From an uncultured Leptotrichia sp. (GTDB taxonomy: Bacteria > Fusobacteriota > Fusobacteriia > Fusobacteriales > Leptotrichiaceae): a stretch of DNA of 64,000 nucleotides. Shown here piece after piece: positions 18,871-28,256 of this stretch. Where the stretch lies: positions 3,989 to 67,988 of the forward strand of contig CALEXX010000062.1 of assembly GCA_937925095.1 (NCBI GenBank). Direction: 5' to 3'. Position 1 is the stretch's first letter, and every line of letters starts with the position of its first letter. The position numbers and the translations under genes are program-made. The notes under the pieces were generated by a model, which saw only the letters and a program-made list of their open reading frames with translations, was not told the DNA's origin and did not search any database.

Positions 18871-21500
18871 TATTTTTTCTCCTCTAATTTAGCTTTTATT
18901 TCAGATAAAAATTTTAATGCTTCCATAGGAGTAATATTATTTATATCTTTATTTTCAATATCAAATATTACTTCATCTATTTTCTCATCTCTTTCATTTT
19001 CAACCACATCTATCGTTTTTTCTTCATATTCCCTGTCAATTTCAGCAATCTGACCAAAAAGAGAAAGCTGTTTTACATTTATAGTCTTTTCAATCAGTTC
19101 CTTACGCTGTTCTAATCTATGCAGTATTTCCCTGCTTTCCTTCAATATTTCCTTAGGCAGTCCCGCCAGTTTCGCCACTTCTATACCGTAAGACCTGTCA
19201 GCTCCACCTTTTATAATATTTCTCAGGAACATTACTTTTCCATTTTTTTCCTTTACTTCAATCCGATAATTCACAATATTTTCAAACTTATTTTCCAGAT
19301 CAGTCAGTTCATGATAATGGGTTGCAAATATTGTCTTTGCCTTTATTTTTTCATGTAGATATTCTGAAATGGCCGTTGCGATTGAAACTCCGTCAAACGT
19401 AGAAGTTCCTCTTCCTACTTCATCCAGTATAATCAAGCTTTTTTCAGTGGCATTGTTTATAATGTTAGAAACTTCACTCATTTCCACCATAAATGTACTC
19501 TGCCCTGAAAGTATGTCATCTGATGCTCCTATCCTTGTGAGATATTTATCCACAACCGAAAGTTTTGCTTCCTTTGCAGGAACATATGAGCCAATCTGAG
19601 CCATTATTGAAATAAGTGCAACCTGTTTCATATAAGTGGATTTTCCAGACATATTTGGTCCCGTCAGGACTACAAATTTTTCTTTTTCTGAAAGTACAGT
19701 GTCATTTGATACAAAATCTCCTCTTCCAATGAGTTTTTCTACCACCGGATGTCTTCCTTCAATTATTTTCATATCAAATCCATTACTTATTTCAGGTCTC
19801 ACATATCCATTTTCTATCGCTGCAGTAGCAAAGGAAATCATCACATCAAGATAAGCAAGCTTTTCAGCAAGTCTTATCAGAAGGGACTTATGTTCCTTTA
19901 TTTTCCCGCTTATTTCCTTGAACAGATAGTATTCCATGTCCTCTATTTTAGCCTTGGAATTTATAATTGTATCTTCATATTTCTTCAGCTCAGGAGTTAC
20001 AAATCTCTCAGCATTTGATAGAGTCTGCTTTCTTATGTATGTTTCAGGCACCATATCCAGATTGGATTTAGTAATTTCAATAAAGTAACCAAATACCTTA
20101 TTGTACTTTATCTTCATATTTTTAATTCCAGTAGCTTCCCTTTCCCTTCCTTCTATTTCCAAAAGAAAATCCTTACCTGAATTCATAATATGATAGATTT
20201 CATCCAGTTCACTGCTGTATCCTCTTTTTATCATTCCACCTTCCCTTACTGAAAAAGGTGCGTCCTCAACTATTCCTGTATCAATAAGTTTATATATATC
20301 AATCAAAACCTGAATTTCTATATCCTTGAAAAATTCAGTATTTCTAAGTATTTCCATTATTTCAATTGCTGACTTCACAGTATTTTTAAGTGCTGTCAAG
20401 TCTTTCCCATTTTCATTCCCAAAAACTATTTTCCCTGAAAGCCTTTCCAGGTCATAGACATTTTCAAGTTTTTCCTTTATGTCTTCCCGTATAAGTATAT
20501 TGTCAATAAAATACTGCACATCCTGCTGTCTTTTTAAAATTTTCTCTACATCCAGTAGAGGATTGTTTATATATTTTTTAAGAAGTCTTGTCCCCATTGA
20601 AGACTTACATCTGTCAAGAACCCATAAAAGCGATCCAAATACAGTTTTTTCACGCTGGTTTTTAATAAGCTCCAGATTTCTTGCTGTAATGGAATTAATT
20701 TCAGCATAATTTGACACATTCAGATACTCTATCTTTTCCACTGTAAGCTCATTTTCAATCTGCATTGTCAGTATGTAGTCAAGTGCCATTGCACCAGCTT
20801 CAATTACTGCCTTCCTGTTTTTTATTCCATAGCTTTCAAGCGAAACTACTCCAAAATAGTCTGTCAGAAATTTTTCCGAATCTCTGACTTTATTTACACA
20901 TGTAACTGTTGCATTATTTTTTCTTGCATAATCCTCCAGTATTCCTTTTGCTGTTTCATAAAAGGAAGATGTCACAAGTATTTCCTTAGGTTCTATTTTA
21001 TTAAGTTCGTTTATCACTCCCGAACATTCTTTATCACTTTCTATTTCTGTTACTTTAAATTCCCCTGTTGTAATATCTATGTATGCAATTCCTGTTTTTT
21101 CTTCTGCAATTCTTATACTCATCAGATAATTATTACTCTTTGCATCAAGCGTATCCACATCAATAACTGTTCCAGGAGTTATTATCTTTGTAACTTCCCT
21201 TTTAACAATTCCTTTTGCAGTCTTAGGATCTTCCACCTGTTCACATATTGCTATTTTATATCCCTTTGAAACTAATTTTGATATATACGAATTTGCAGAG
21301 TGATACGGAACTCCTGCAAGAGGCACATCCATATCCTTTTCCTTATTTCTGGAAGTAAGCGTCAATCCAAGTTCTTTTGAAGCTTTTACTGCATCATCAA
21401 AAAACATTTCATAGAAATCTCCTAACCTGAAAAACAATATGGAGTCTTCATGTTCTGACTTTATTTCCTTATATTGCTTCATTAACGGTGTCTCCGCCAT
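18870..21500 (-). CDS. mutS: DNA mismatch repair protein MutS
   Basis: Recognises mismatches and small loops and recruits MutL. An 876-residue MutS1: mismatch-binding domain with the Phe-x-Glu of LGDFYEMFFDDA near residue 28, connector, lever and clamp domains, and ATPase with Walker A GPNMSGKST near residue 613, followed by the STFMVEMSEV and LIILDEVGRGTSTFDG motifs. A good promoter lies 40 bases upstream. It heads the mutS-lptC-lptB-alaS-ruvX-secD-secF series. Confidence 0.97.
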   Translation of the reverse strand: MAETPLMKQYKEIKSEHEDSILFFRLGDFYEMFFDDAVKASKELGLTLTSRNKEKDMDVPLAGVPYHSANSYISKLVSKGYKIAICEQVEDPKTAKGIVKREVTKIITPGTVIDVDTLDAKSNNYLMSIRIAEEKTGIAYIDITTGEFKVTEIESDKECSGVINELNKIEPKEILVTSSFYETAKGILEDYARKNNATVTCVNKVRDSEKFLTDYFGVVSLESYGIKNRKAVIEAGAMALDYILTMQIENELTVEKIEYLNVSNYAEINSITARNLELIKNQREKTVFGSLLWVLDRCKSSMGTRLLKKYINNPLLDVEKILKRQQDVQYFIDNILIREDIKEKLENVYDLERLSGKIVFGNENGKDLTALKNTVKSAIEIMEILRNTEFFKDIEIQVLIDIYKLIDTGIVEDAPFSVREGGMIKRGYSSELDEIYHIMNSGKDFLLEIEGREREATGIKNMKIKYNKVFGYFIEITKSNLDMVPETYIRKQTLSNAERFVTPELKKYEDTIINSKAKIEDMEYYLFKEISGKIKEHKSLLIRLAEKLAYLDVMISFATAAIENGYVRPEISNGFDMKIIEGRHPVVEKLIGRGDFVSNDTVLSEKEKFVVLTGPNMSGKSTYMKQVALISIMAQIGSYVPAKEAKLSVVDKYLTRIGASDDILSGQSTFMVEMSEVSNIINNATEKSLIILDEVGRGTSTFDGVSIATAISEYLHEKIKAKTIFATHYHELTDLENKFENIVNYRIEVKEKNGKVMFLRNIIKGGADRSYGIEVAKLAGLPKEILKESREILHRLEQRKELIEKTINVKQLSLFGQIAEIDREYEEKTIDVVENERDEKIDEVIFDIENKDINNITPMEALKFLSEIKAKLEEKK

Positions 21501-21539
21501 TTATTTATACCTCTGTTTCTAATTAGTCTTTTACAGATA

Positions 21540-21568
21540 AGTATATCACAATTTCTATGTTTTTTCAA
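21540..21568 (-). promoter_or_regulatory. Promoter of mutS
   Basis: On the minus strand TTGAAA (21563-21568) and TATACT (21540-21545) are exactly 17 bases apart; the predicted transcript starts about 30 bases upstream of the mutS ATG. Confidence 0.65.
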
Positions 21569-21654
21569 TTTGTGGAAAATTTTTTTCTTACTTTTATTTA
21601 TGTGTTTTTGGATATTTATTATCTTTTTATTTCATATATTCCGTATAGCAAGAA

Positions 21655-21944
21655 AGTCTGTCTCAAAAAATTAGTAAGTAATAAAAAGAGGCTGTCTCAA
21701 AATTAAAAAATACTGTAAAAACTATATTTATGAATTATTTAGAATTTCACAATGCAAAACTGGAAATGAATTTAGAAAAAGTCAACAACCTGATTTTTCA
21801 GGTGTATTTTGACTTTTTCTTTATGAATGACTGTTTTATATAAGTGAAATTTTAGTAAATGAATAAATATGTTTTTTGTATTTTTTCAATTTTGAGACAG
21901 CCTCTTTTCATATTAACATTAATTTTAATTTTTTAAGGCAGACT
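21655..21944. mobile_element. Nested MITE-like element (copy C) between mutS and a lipoprotein gene
   Basis: The inner element, 21684-21908 (225 bp), has perfect 21-base inverted ends (left end AAAAGAGGCTGTCTCAAAAT plus T). Outside it lies a second, degenerate pair: 21655-21671 with 21928-21944, matching at about 15 of 17 positions. The core palindrome is the same as in copy B, but the apex is a different small hairpin (ACCTGA-TTTT-TCAGGT). The outer right end overlaps the stop codon of the lipoprotein gene. No ORF inside. Together with the mutS promoter it accounts for the 442-bp gap 21501-21942. Confidence 0.8.
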
Positions 21945-22398
21945 ATTCAGCACTCACATAAGAATCTTTTACTTTACATGACTTCACATCACCTGAATTT
22001 AAAACTGCCCTGAACTCCCATTTTTTATTTTTTTCAAGGGAATCTATTGTATCGACAGCATCTCCGATTTTATCTCCCTTTTTATCAAAACATGGTATTT
22101 CCAATTTCACATTTTTTTTGCTGCTTCCGTTATGCGAAAGAACTCCCGTTACAACTGTTGTATTTCCATCATTTTCAACCTTCGCCTTGGCAAATTTATA
22201 TTTTACACCTTTGGCATTAATTTCCCCTTCATTTCCACCAATTATTCCACCTATAATATTTCCGGTTGTTTTAATTGCCGCTCCTGCTACAGTTCCCGCC
22301 GCCTTTATTGTCCCACCTGCAATACTTCCCGCCGCATCGATCACTCCGCATGAAGAAAGGACTAGGACAGAGCTTACTATCATTATTATTTTTTTCAT
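21943..22398 (-). CDS. Glycine-zipper lipoprotein of unknown function
   Basis: A 151-residue predicted lipoprotein: MKKIIMIVSSVLVLSSC is a signal peptide with lipobox LSSC, so Cys17 would be lipidated. Residues 20-50 are rich in Gly and Ala (GSIAGGTIKAAGTVAGAAIK), like a glycine-zipper membrane segment. The remainder looks like a small beta domain (FxxxKAKVENDGNTTVVTGVL), reminiscent of FxLYD-type domains. A TTG at 22407 could extend it by three residues but is only two bases from GGGAGG, so I use the ATG. The stop codon lies within the outer end of MITE copy C. Confidence 0.7.
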   Translation of the reverse strand: MKKIIMIVSSVLVLSSCGVIDAAGSIAGGTIKAAGTVAGAAIKTTGNIIGGIIGGNEGEINAKGVKYKFAKAKVENDGNTTVVTGVLSHNGSSKKNVKLEIPCFDKKGDKIGDAVDTIDSLEKNKKWEFRAVLNSGDVKSCKVKDSYVSAE

Positions 22399-22433
22399 AT
22401 TTCTCAAGTCCTCCCATCTATTTTTAAAAATAT

Positions 22434-22442
22434 TTTATACCA
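22434..22442 (-). promoter_or_regulatory. Possible extended -10 promoter of the lipoprotein gene
   Basis: TGG-TATAAA on the minus strand is an extended -10 element (TGnTATAAA) about 36 bases upstream of the lipoprotein ATG. No convincing -35 box is seen. It suggests the lipoprotein is transcribed separately from the helicase gene upstream. Confidence 0.4.
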
Positions 22443-22493
22443 GTTATCATATATTTTCAGTAGGTATATCTGTAACTTAAGTTTGAGTATCTT

Positions 22494-25400
22494 CTATATC
22501 TCTCTTTCCTTTGAAAAATTATTATTTTCATTCCATTCTTCTATAATTTCAGAAACCTGGGCTTTTATTTTATTTACCAGATTCACTTCTTTTAATGGAA
22601 TTTCTATATTTTCCTTATTTTCAGGATATACACCTTTCTGATTCAATTCTTTTATTAATTCTTCCATTGTAATTTCAGGATTTTTAAAATATCTGCTTCC
22701 TCTTATTCTTATAAATTCCCAGCCACAACGTTCCAGAACATTCTGACTTTCCATTTCCTGTCTTATCTCTTCCATAGTAGTATGCCATTTTTCACCATCA
22801 CATTCTATTGCTACTTTCCTATCCTGAAAAAGTGCAACCATGTCTATCCTATAAAAGCCTGCTTCCCATTGCTGTTCTATACGATATCCCTTTGATATTA
22901 AATATTCAGCCACTTTTTTTTCAAAAGCTGAATCTATTTTTTCATCTATTTTTTCAGGTGAAATCATTTCTTTCGGACGATTAACATATTCTAGAAATTC
23001 TTTCCTTATATCCCCTGTTTTTAAGTCATTTTCAGCATCAAGGGAATTTACTACCCACATCTGGTTCTTTGCACGGCTTGCAGCAACATTATATCTTTTT
23101 CTTCTTGCGGCTTCAGTCCCGTCACTTAACATTCTCAAAGGCCCTCTTCCAGAATTACTGTCAACCATAGTCAAAAACATAACATCTCTTTCATCTCCTT
23201 GAAAATGACTAGGATTTCCACATAGAATCTTATGTTTTTCTATAGCTTTGGTATCTATTTTTTCAACTATCATTTTCTGAATAAATTCTGCCTGTTCATC
23301 GCCTGAAAGGGAAATTACACCAAAAGAACTTTCAGCGTACTCCTTCTGTTCTAGACAGGATTTAATCAAAGCCGTAACTGTTTGAGCTTCAATCATATTT
23401 ATTTTCTTCTTTTCATCCTTTGTTCCGTAAACCCTGTAATTTATAACAGCCGGCTTTAATTCTGTCATTCCTGATTCTCTTAAAGGCTTTATTTTCATGT
23501 CATAGGAATTTTCATTGCTATACCCTATTATTTCAGGTACACATCTAAAGTGCTCCTTTAACATCAATGGCTGATACGTTGTTGTGGCAATTGAATAAAG
23601 TGAAGAATTTAGCCCATACAAATCATCATTAATAATTTTCCCCTTTATGTATTTTTCTCTTAATGAATTTATTTTTTCGACATTTATTCCTATATCCAAA
23701 GGACTTACCTGCTTATCATCTCCAACAATAATAACTTTTTTTGCCATATATAGAAGTGCCAATGAACTTATATCTGACTGGCTTGCTTCATCTATAATTA
23801 CAACATCAAACTTATTTTCAGATAGATTCAGAGTATCAATCACTTTATTTATAGGCATTATCCATGCGGGAACTGCTTTCTGACAGATAGTCATTTTCTC
23901 TTTTGCCTGTTTTCTGTAAAGTGCTGCATTTTTCCCTGTACCTTTTCCAATTTTCTGAATTGTCTGTTCCCATCCTCTAAGAGCCTGACTTACTTGTAAA
24001 TTCTCCTTCTTCTCTATGAAACATAACACATGATACCATGATTTCTTTTCAACTAATTCCAGTGTCACTCTTTTTATATTTTTTCTTTTTTCTTCAGCCT
24101 TTTTTTTCAAAAATTCATATGGTGCCGTTTCCAGCTTTTCCAATTCCTGTGAAAACTGTTTCCACTTCCATACTTCATATATATTTTCTATTTTCCCTAT
24201 GTTACCAATTTTTAAACCTTTATACCATTCAGGAGCGACTTTACTTATTTTTTCCAGTATATTTTCCTTCTTTTGATAGTATTTCTTCTTTTCCTGTAAT
24301 CTTTCCAGCTGTTCCAGACATTCTCCATATTCTTTCAAATCTTCCTTATCAACTGAATTTCTTATTTTTTTATCAAGTACTGAATCTTTTTTGGATATAC
24401 TTTTTATTTTTTTCAGATATAGTGAATATTCCTCTTCCTTCTCTAAAAATTTCAATGCCTTATTTCCAGTTTCCATAATTTTTTCAACATTTTCTCCAGA
24501 AGTGAGTATATCTCCTATTTCTTCAATTAAATTATTTGTTTCCTTAAAAATATACTTTCTATTTATTCCAATATTATCAATATTTTCCAGCAGCTCATCC
24601 TTCTCCAGTCTGTTCCAGTTTAAGAAATACTCCATTTCCTTTATTGATTCAAAAGCATAGTCTATAAAGTTTCCACCTAAAGAATCTACTGAAATGCCTT
24701 CATTATTTTCTATAAGTTCCTTCCAGCTTTCTTTAAGTTCTTTTCCTCTACCGATTATGTCAAGACATTCTAGAATCAGGTCACATTCTGCAACATCTTT
24801 TATCTGCTCTCCATTCAGAGTTATTTTATTTCCTATTTTATTTTTCACTCTTTTTATGTTCAAAACAGACAAGATTCCATTATTACTGAAGGCATTTTTT
24901 AGTTCCTGAAGCATTTTTACAGCTTCAGAATGGCTAAGTCCGGAAAAATCAATTTTTTTCTTAAACAATCTTGGCTTTATATTCTTTAAATTTTCATGTG
25001 CTACTTTAATCTCTTCAATAAAATTTTCCCAGTTTACTTTATTTCCGTTATCTGTTCCTCCAGATATGGCCGCGTCTACTTTCCATTTTTCTATATTTTT
25101 TATTAATTCTTTTGAAACAGCCTCTTTTACATCGGTATTTTCTTTAAATTTCTTTAAATTTATTATTTCTTTTCCATTTACATATAAAGTATTACTGTCA
25201 ATATTGAAACTATCTGCATTTATGTTTCTTTCAAGCTCTTCCCATGCCATTCTCCTATCATTGAGAAGTTTTCTAAATTCATTTACATCAAGGTATTCTG
25301 CAATATCATTTACTCCTGAAGCCAGTTGTCTTTCTTCACTTTCATCTACCAGATGTATATAGTCATTATGAAAAAAACTAAGTTCTTCATCTGTGACAGG

Positions 25401-26981
25401 GCAAGGTACTGATTCTAAAATTTTCCCTGGAATTTTTTCAGTAATTTCAGGATTTTCCTTCAGATATTCTACTATTTCCTCCACTGAAAAAATCTCTCCA
25501 TTAAAACTCAATGGATTACTTTCCTTGTATCTTATGGCACACATCTGATTATTTATATTTTTTAAATTCCCTTGTTCTTCTCCTAGTATTTTTTCCAGTT
25601 CCTTCACTTCTTCTGAAAGTTTCCCCGAAGTAAGATTTCCTAATTTTTCTGAAATAGTTTCAACAGATTTTCTCATATCACTGTTGTCATCATCTAAAAT
25701 TGAAATACATAATCCTTGTATATCTTTTGGAATTTTTTCCTTTAATACTCTTAAAGCTTTTTTAGTCTGGCTTGTTACAAGGACGTTTTTCCCCTGTGCT
25801 AAAAAATGTCCCAGCAGATTAGCAATTGTATGAGTTTTCCCTGTTCCTGGAGGTCCCTGAACTACAACAGCATTATTTCTTTCTATCTGTCTTGCTATGT
25901 TAATCTGCTCAGTATTTGCATCCTTTACAAATAAAATTTCTTCTTCCTTGAAATCTTTTTCTTTATTTTCATTTTCTTCTTCACTTATTTCTCCAACTAA
26001 TTCATAAAGATGTGCAGGAATTTCTCCATTTTTTTCTATTTTATCAATTATATTGTCTATTGCCTTTACTATTCCTGTTTCTTTTTTCCTTATAAAAAGC
26101 AGCGGATTATCTTCTATAAAAATTTCTCCGTCTTCCATTAAATCTTCTGTGTTTCCTTCTCCAATAAAATGTCCTCTGCTACTTAAACTGTGAATAAATT
26201 TTTTAAAAAAATCTGTTGTTTCGTTTCTATTTAACGGATGTAACTTTCTCTCTTTAACTTCCTTTTCAAGTTCAAATATATTTTCCAGATGTATATCATT
26301 TATTTCATTTAAAAAATTTGTATATAAAATCGAATGGAAACTTTCATCTGCATGAGGGTCTGATAAAATCAAAATATTATCTTTAGCATTAAAGTCTATT
26401 TTTATTTTTTTCAATAAAACAGGATAATAGATATTTCTTCCTTTTATAACTGTTATTCCATTTCCTATCATAAGTTCCAGTGTTTCTGTTTCTTTGCTAA
26501 GTTCCAGATATTTAACATAAAGGGTATCAAAAAAATTTCTGACTTCTTCTATGATGAGCTGTTCTTCTATCCATTGTTCCCTTTTTTCAAGTTCTGTATG
26601 TAATCTTACCTCTATTTCAGGTGTTATATCAGCTATTTCGCCCAAACCACTTTCTTCATCTCCAATAAATGTTTTTTCATTAATTTCTATAACTGATCTG
26701 TAATCTCCCCAGTCACCTTCAATCCATGTCAATAAATCTTTATCTATATTTAATGGCTTCAAAAAATCAGGCTTTCTAATTTCTAAAAGCCTACCTTCCT
26801 CATTTTCAAAATATTTTTCACCTGAATTTTCATACCCAAAGATAATGTTTTTATGTTTAGGAAAATTGCTAAAAAATTCCAGCCATTTTTCTTCATTAAT
26901 ATTTATTTTTGTATTTTTAAGATTTTTAGATATTTCTGAAATGTAATTGAATAATGCCAGTATTTTCTTTTTATTCCTCAT
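22494..26981 (-). CDS. Large SF1 (Upf1-like) helicase fused to a Vsr/DUF559-type nuclease domain
   Basis: A 1495-residue protein. The N-terminal 350 residues are not recognised. Walker A GPPGTGKTHTIANLL is at 376-383 (Lys382). A long insertion rich in coiled coil (about 450-1000) follows. Walker B VVIIDEASQSD has Asp1064 and Glu1065, then KEHFRCVPEIIGYSN and the motif VI NVAASRAKNQ (Arg1303), as in AAA_11/AAA_12 helicases. The C-terminus (about 1365-1470) has RIDMVALF (Asp1380) and AIECDG (Glu1393, Asp1395), the restriction-endonuclease-like core of DUF559/Vsr proteins. Such fusions are often linked to phage or plasmid defence; that role is inferred here. No clear Shine-Dalgarno is seen, and a MITE end lies about 12 bases upstream of the ATG. 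Confidence 0.85.
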   Translation of the reverse strand: MRNKKKILALFNYISEISKNLKNTKININEEKWLEFFSNFPKHKNIIFGYENSGEKYFENEEGRLLEIRKPDFLKPLNIDKDLLTWIEGDWGDYRSVIEINEKTFIGDEESGLGEIADITPEIEVRLHTELEKREQWIEEQLIIEEVRNFFDTLYVKYLELSKETETLELMIGNGITVIKGRNIYYPVLLKKIKIDFNAKDNILILSDPHADESFHSILYTNFLNEINDIHLENIFELEKEVKERKLHPLNRNETTDFFKKFIHSLSSRGHFIGEGNTEDLMEDGEIFIEDNPLLFIRKKETGIVKAIDNIIDKIEKNGEIPAHLYELVGEISEEENENKEKDFKEEEILFVKDANTEQINIARQIERNNAVVVQGPPGTGKTHTIANLLGHFLAQGKNVLVTSQTKKALRVLKEKIPKDIQGLCISILDDDNSDMRKSVETISEKLGNLTSGKLSEEVKELEKILGEEQGNLKNINNQMCAIRYKESNPLSFNGEIFSVEEIVEYLKENPEITEKIPGKILESVPCPVTDEELSFFHNDYIHLVDESEERQLASGVNDIAEYLDVNEFRKLLNDRRMAWEELERNINADSFNIDSNTLYVNGKEIINLKKFKENTDVKEAVSKELIKNIEKWKVDAAISGGTDNGNKVNWENFIEEIKVAHENLKNIKPRLFKKKIDFSGLSHSEAVKMLQELKNAFSNNGILSVLNIKRVKNKIGNKITLNGEQIKDVAECDLILECLDIIGRGKELKESWKELIENNEGISVDSLGGNFIDYAFESIKEMEYFLNWNRLEKDELLENIDNIGINRKYIFKETNNLIEEIGDILTSGENVEKIMETGNKALKFLEKEEEYSLYLKKIKSISKKDSVLDKKIRNSVDKEDLKEYGECLEQLERLQEKKKYYQKKENILEKISKVAPEWYKGLKIGNIGKIENIYEVWKWKQFSQELEKLETAPYEFLKKKAEEKRKNIKRVTLELVEKKSWYHVLCFIEKKENLQVSQALRGWEQTIQKIGKGTGKNAALYRKQAKEKMTICQKAVPAWIMPINKVIDTLNLSENKFDVVIIDEASQSDISSLALLYMAKKVIIVGDDKQVSPLDIGINVEKINSLREKYIKGKIINDDLYGLNSSLYSIATTTYQPLMLKEHFRCVPEIIGYSNENSYDMKIKPLRESGMTELKPAVINYRVYGTKDEKKKINMIEAQTVTALIKSCLEQKEYAESSFGVISLSGDEQAEFIQKMIVEKIDTKAIEKHKILCGNPSHFQGDERDVMFLTMVDSNSGRGPLRMLSDGTEAARRKRYNVAASRAKNQMWVVNSLDAENDLKTGDIRKEFLEYVNRPKEMISPEKIDEKIDSAFEKKVAEYLISKGYRIEQQWEAGFYRIDMVALFQDRKVAIECDGEKWHTTMEEIRQEMESQNVLERCGWEFIRIRGSRYFKNPEITMEELIKELNQKGVYPENKENIEIPLKEVNLVNKIKAQVSEIIEEWNENNNFSKEREI

Positions 26982-26989
26982 GATTTTTT

Positions 26990-27117
26990 ATAGCTATCTC
27001 AAAAAACTTGTAAAATAATATGGAAAATTATATTTATAAATTGCTTATATCCGTAATATAACACAGTAAATAAATATATTTTCCATATATTCTATTTCTA
27101 TTTTGAGGACAGCCTTT
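26990..27117. mobile_element. Short MITE-like element (copy D) upstream of the helicase gene
   Basis: Degenerate inverted ends: TAGCTATCTCAAAA at the left and TTTTGAGGACAGCC at the right. The interior palindrome (ATATGGAAAATTATATTTAT near 27020 against ATAAATATATTTTCCATAT near 27075-27090) matches the outer arm of copy B, but the GTCAA/TTGAC core is missing, so this is an internally deleted copy. It fills almost all of the gap between the helicase start and the AEC gene. Confidence 0.65.
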
Positions 27118-27139
27118 TTCCTCCTTTTTTATAATATTT

Positions 27140-28087
27140 TTACTTTAAAAACATCATAAGTACAGGTATGACAACCACAAATAAAATTGTACTTGTAGTA
27201 ACTACATTTGTAGCATACTCTATATCCCCTTCTGTCTGATTTGTTAAAATTGGCAATGCTGCAAATACAGGGGCAGCCGACTGTATAACAAATGTTTTAA
27301 TTTCCAGTGAATCCTGCTGCATAAACTGACCTGCAACTTTCAGTAACGCAACCATAACAATTGAAGAAAATACAAATCTTCCCAGTAAAGCTAAAATTGT
27401 ATCCAAATCAAAGTTTATACTGTGAAGTCCTGCATCAGCAAGAACAATCCCGATATAAAGCAGTGCAAGAGGAGTAACAATATTACCAAGATACTTTGTA
27501 GTTTCTACCAGAGGCTTAGGGACACTTATTCCCAGAACTAAAACTATAAATGCAACTACAAAAGCTATAAGTGGCGGTGAAAGCAGTTTTTTAGGATTAA
27601 ATCCTCCTTTACTTTCCTTCTCTTCTATAGAATCATTTTCCAGAAGTATGTATCCTAATGTCCAGATTGATATTGTATTTGTTATATAATACATTAAATA
27701 ATATTTAGAAGCTTCTTCCCCAAAAAGCGCCATATTTAAAGGAAGTCCAATAAAAATCGTATTTGCATTTACTACTGCATTATAAAATACCCCTCGACGA
27801 CCTCTTCTTATCTTGAATATTTTTATTACAATGTAAGCTGTAACATAGCCTATAATAACTGAAGTAAATGTAAAAATTAGACGATTAGATAATTCTTTCA
27901 GTACGTTCATGTCTAAATATTTTAATACAGAATAAAATATTGAACATGGTAATGCAACATTTGTTATAAGTTTCGATACATTTTCACTGAATGTATGGTG
28001 AAACCAGTGTCTCTTTCTTAAAATATAACCTATTGCTATCATTACAATAATAGGGAATATACTCCCCAGTGACGTTAAAAAAATCAT
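27140..28087 (-). CDS. AEC family transporter (auxin efflux carrier/malate permease type)
   Basis: A membrane carrier of 315 residues with about ten hydrophobic segments arranged as two five-helix halves, typical of the AEC family. Conserved pieces include GSIFPIIVMIAIGYILRK at the start, NVALPCSIFYS, NANTIFIGLPLNMALFG and QSAAPVFAALPILTNQ. Substrates of AEC proteins vary (malate, other organic acids, possibly amino acids), and the substrate here cannot be told. AAGGAG precedes the ATG. It lies downstream of two ilvC terminators. Confidence 0.85.
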   Translation of the reverse strand: MIFLTSLGSIFPIIVMIAIGYILRKRHWFHHTFSENVSKLITNVALPCSIFYSVLKYLDMNVLKELSNRLIFTFTSVIIGYVTAYIVIKIFKIRRGRRGVFYNAVVNANTIFIGLPLNMALFGEEASKYYLMYYITNTISIWTLGYILLENDSIEEKESKGGFNPKKLLSPPLIAFVVAFIVLVLGISVPKPLVETTKYLGNIVTPLALLYIGIVLADAGLHSINFDLDTILALLGRFVFSSIVMVALLKVAGQFMQQDSLEIKTFVIQSAAPVFAALPILTNQTEGDIEYATNVVTTSTILFVVVIPVLMMFLK

Positions 28088-28129
28088 TTTCCTAATTCTC
28101 CTTCTCTCTTAAATACATTATATTATACT

Positions 28130-28154
28130 AAAAAAGACTGGAAAAAGTCCAGTC
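28130..28154 (-). terminator. Rho-independent terminator 2 after ilvC
   Basis: On the minus strand GACTGGA-CTTTT-TCCAGTC is a seven-pair hairpin followed by TTTTTT. It is a back-up stop downstream of the longer hairpin at 28165-28224. Confidence 0.8.
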
Positions 28155-28164
28155 CAATATTTTA

Positions 28165-28224
28165 TTAAAAAAAATCGACAACCTCAAAAAGATTATTCAG
28201 CTTGAAAATCTTTTAAGGTTATCG
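28165..28224 (-). terminator. Rho-independent terminator 1 after ilvC
   Basis: Starting about 30 bases after the ilvC stop, CGATAACCT pairs with AGGTTGTCG (one G-U pair), with a further inner AAAAGATT/AATCTTTT stem, followed by a run of eight or more T on the minus strand. Confidence 0.85.
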
Positions 28225-28256
28225 AACTTTTTACTCCTGTACTTAATAAAGAGTCA

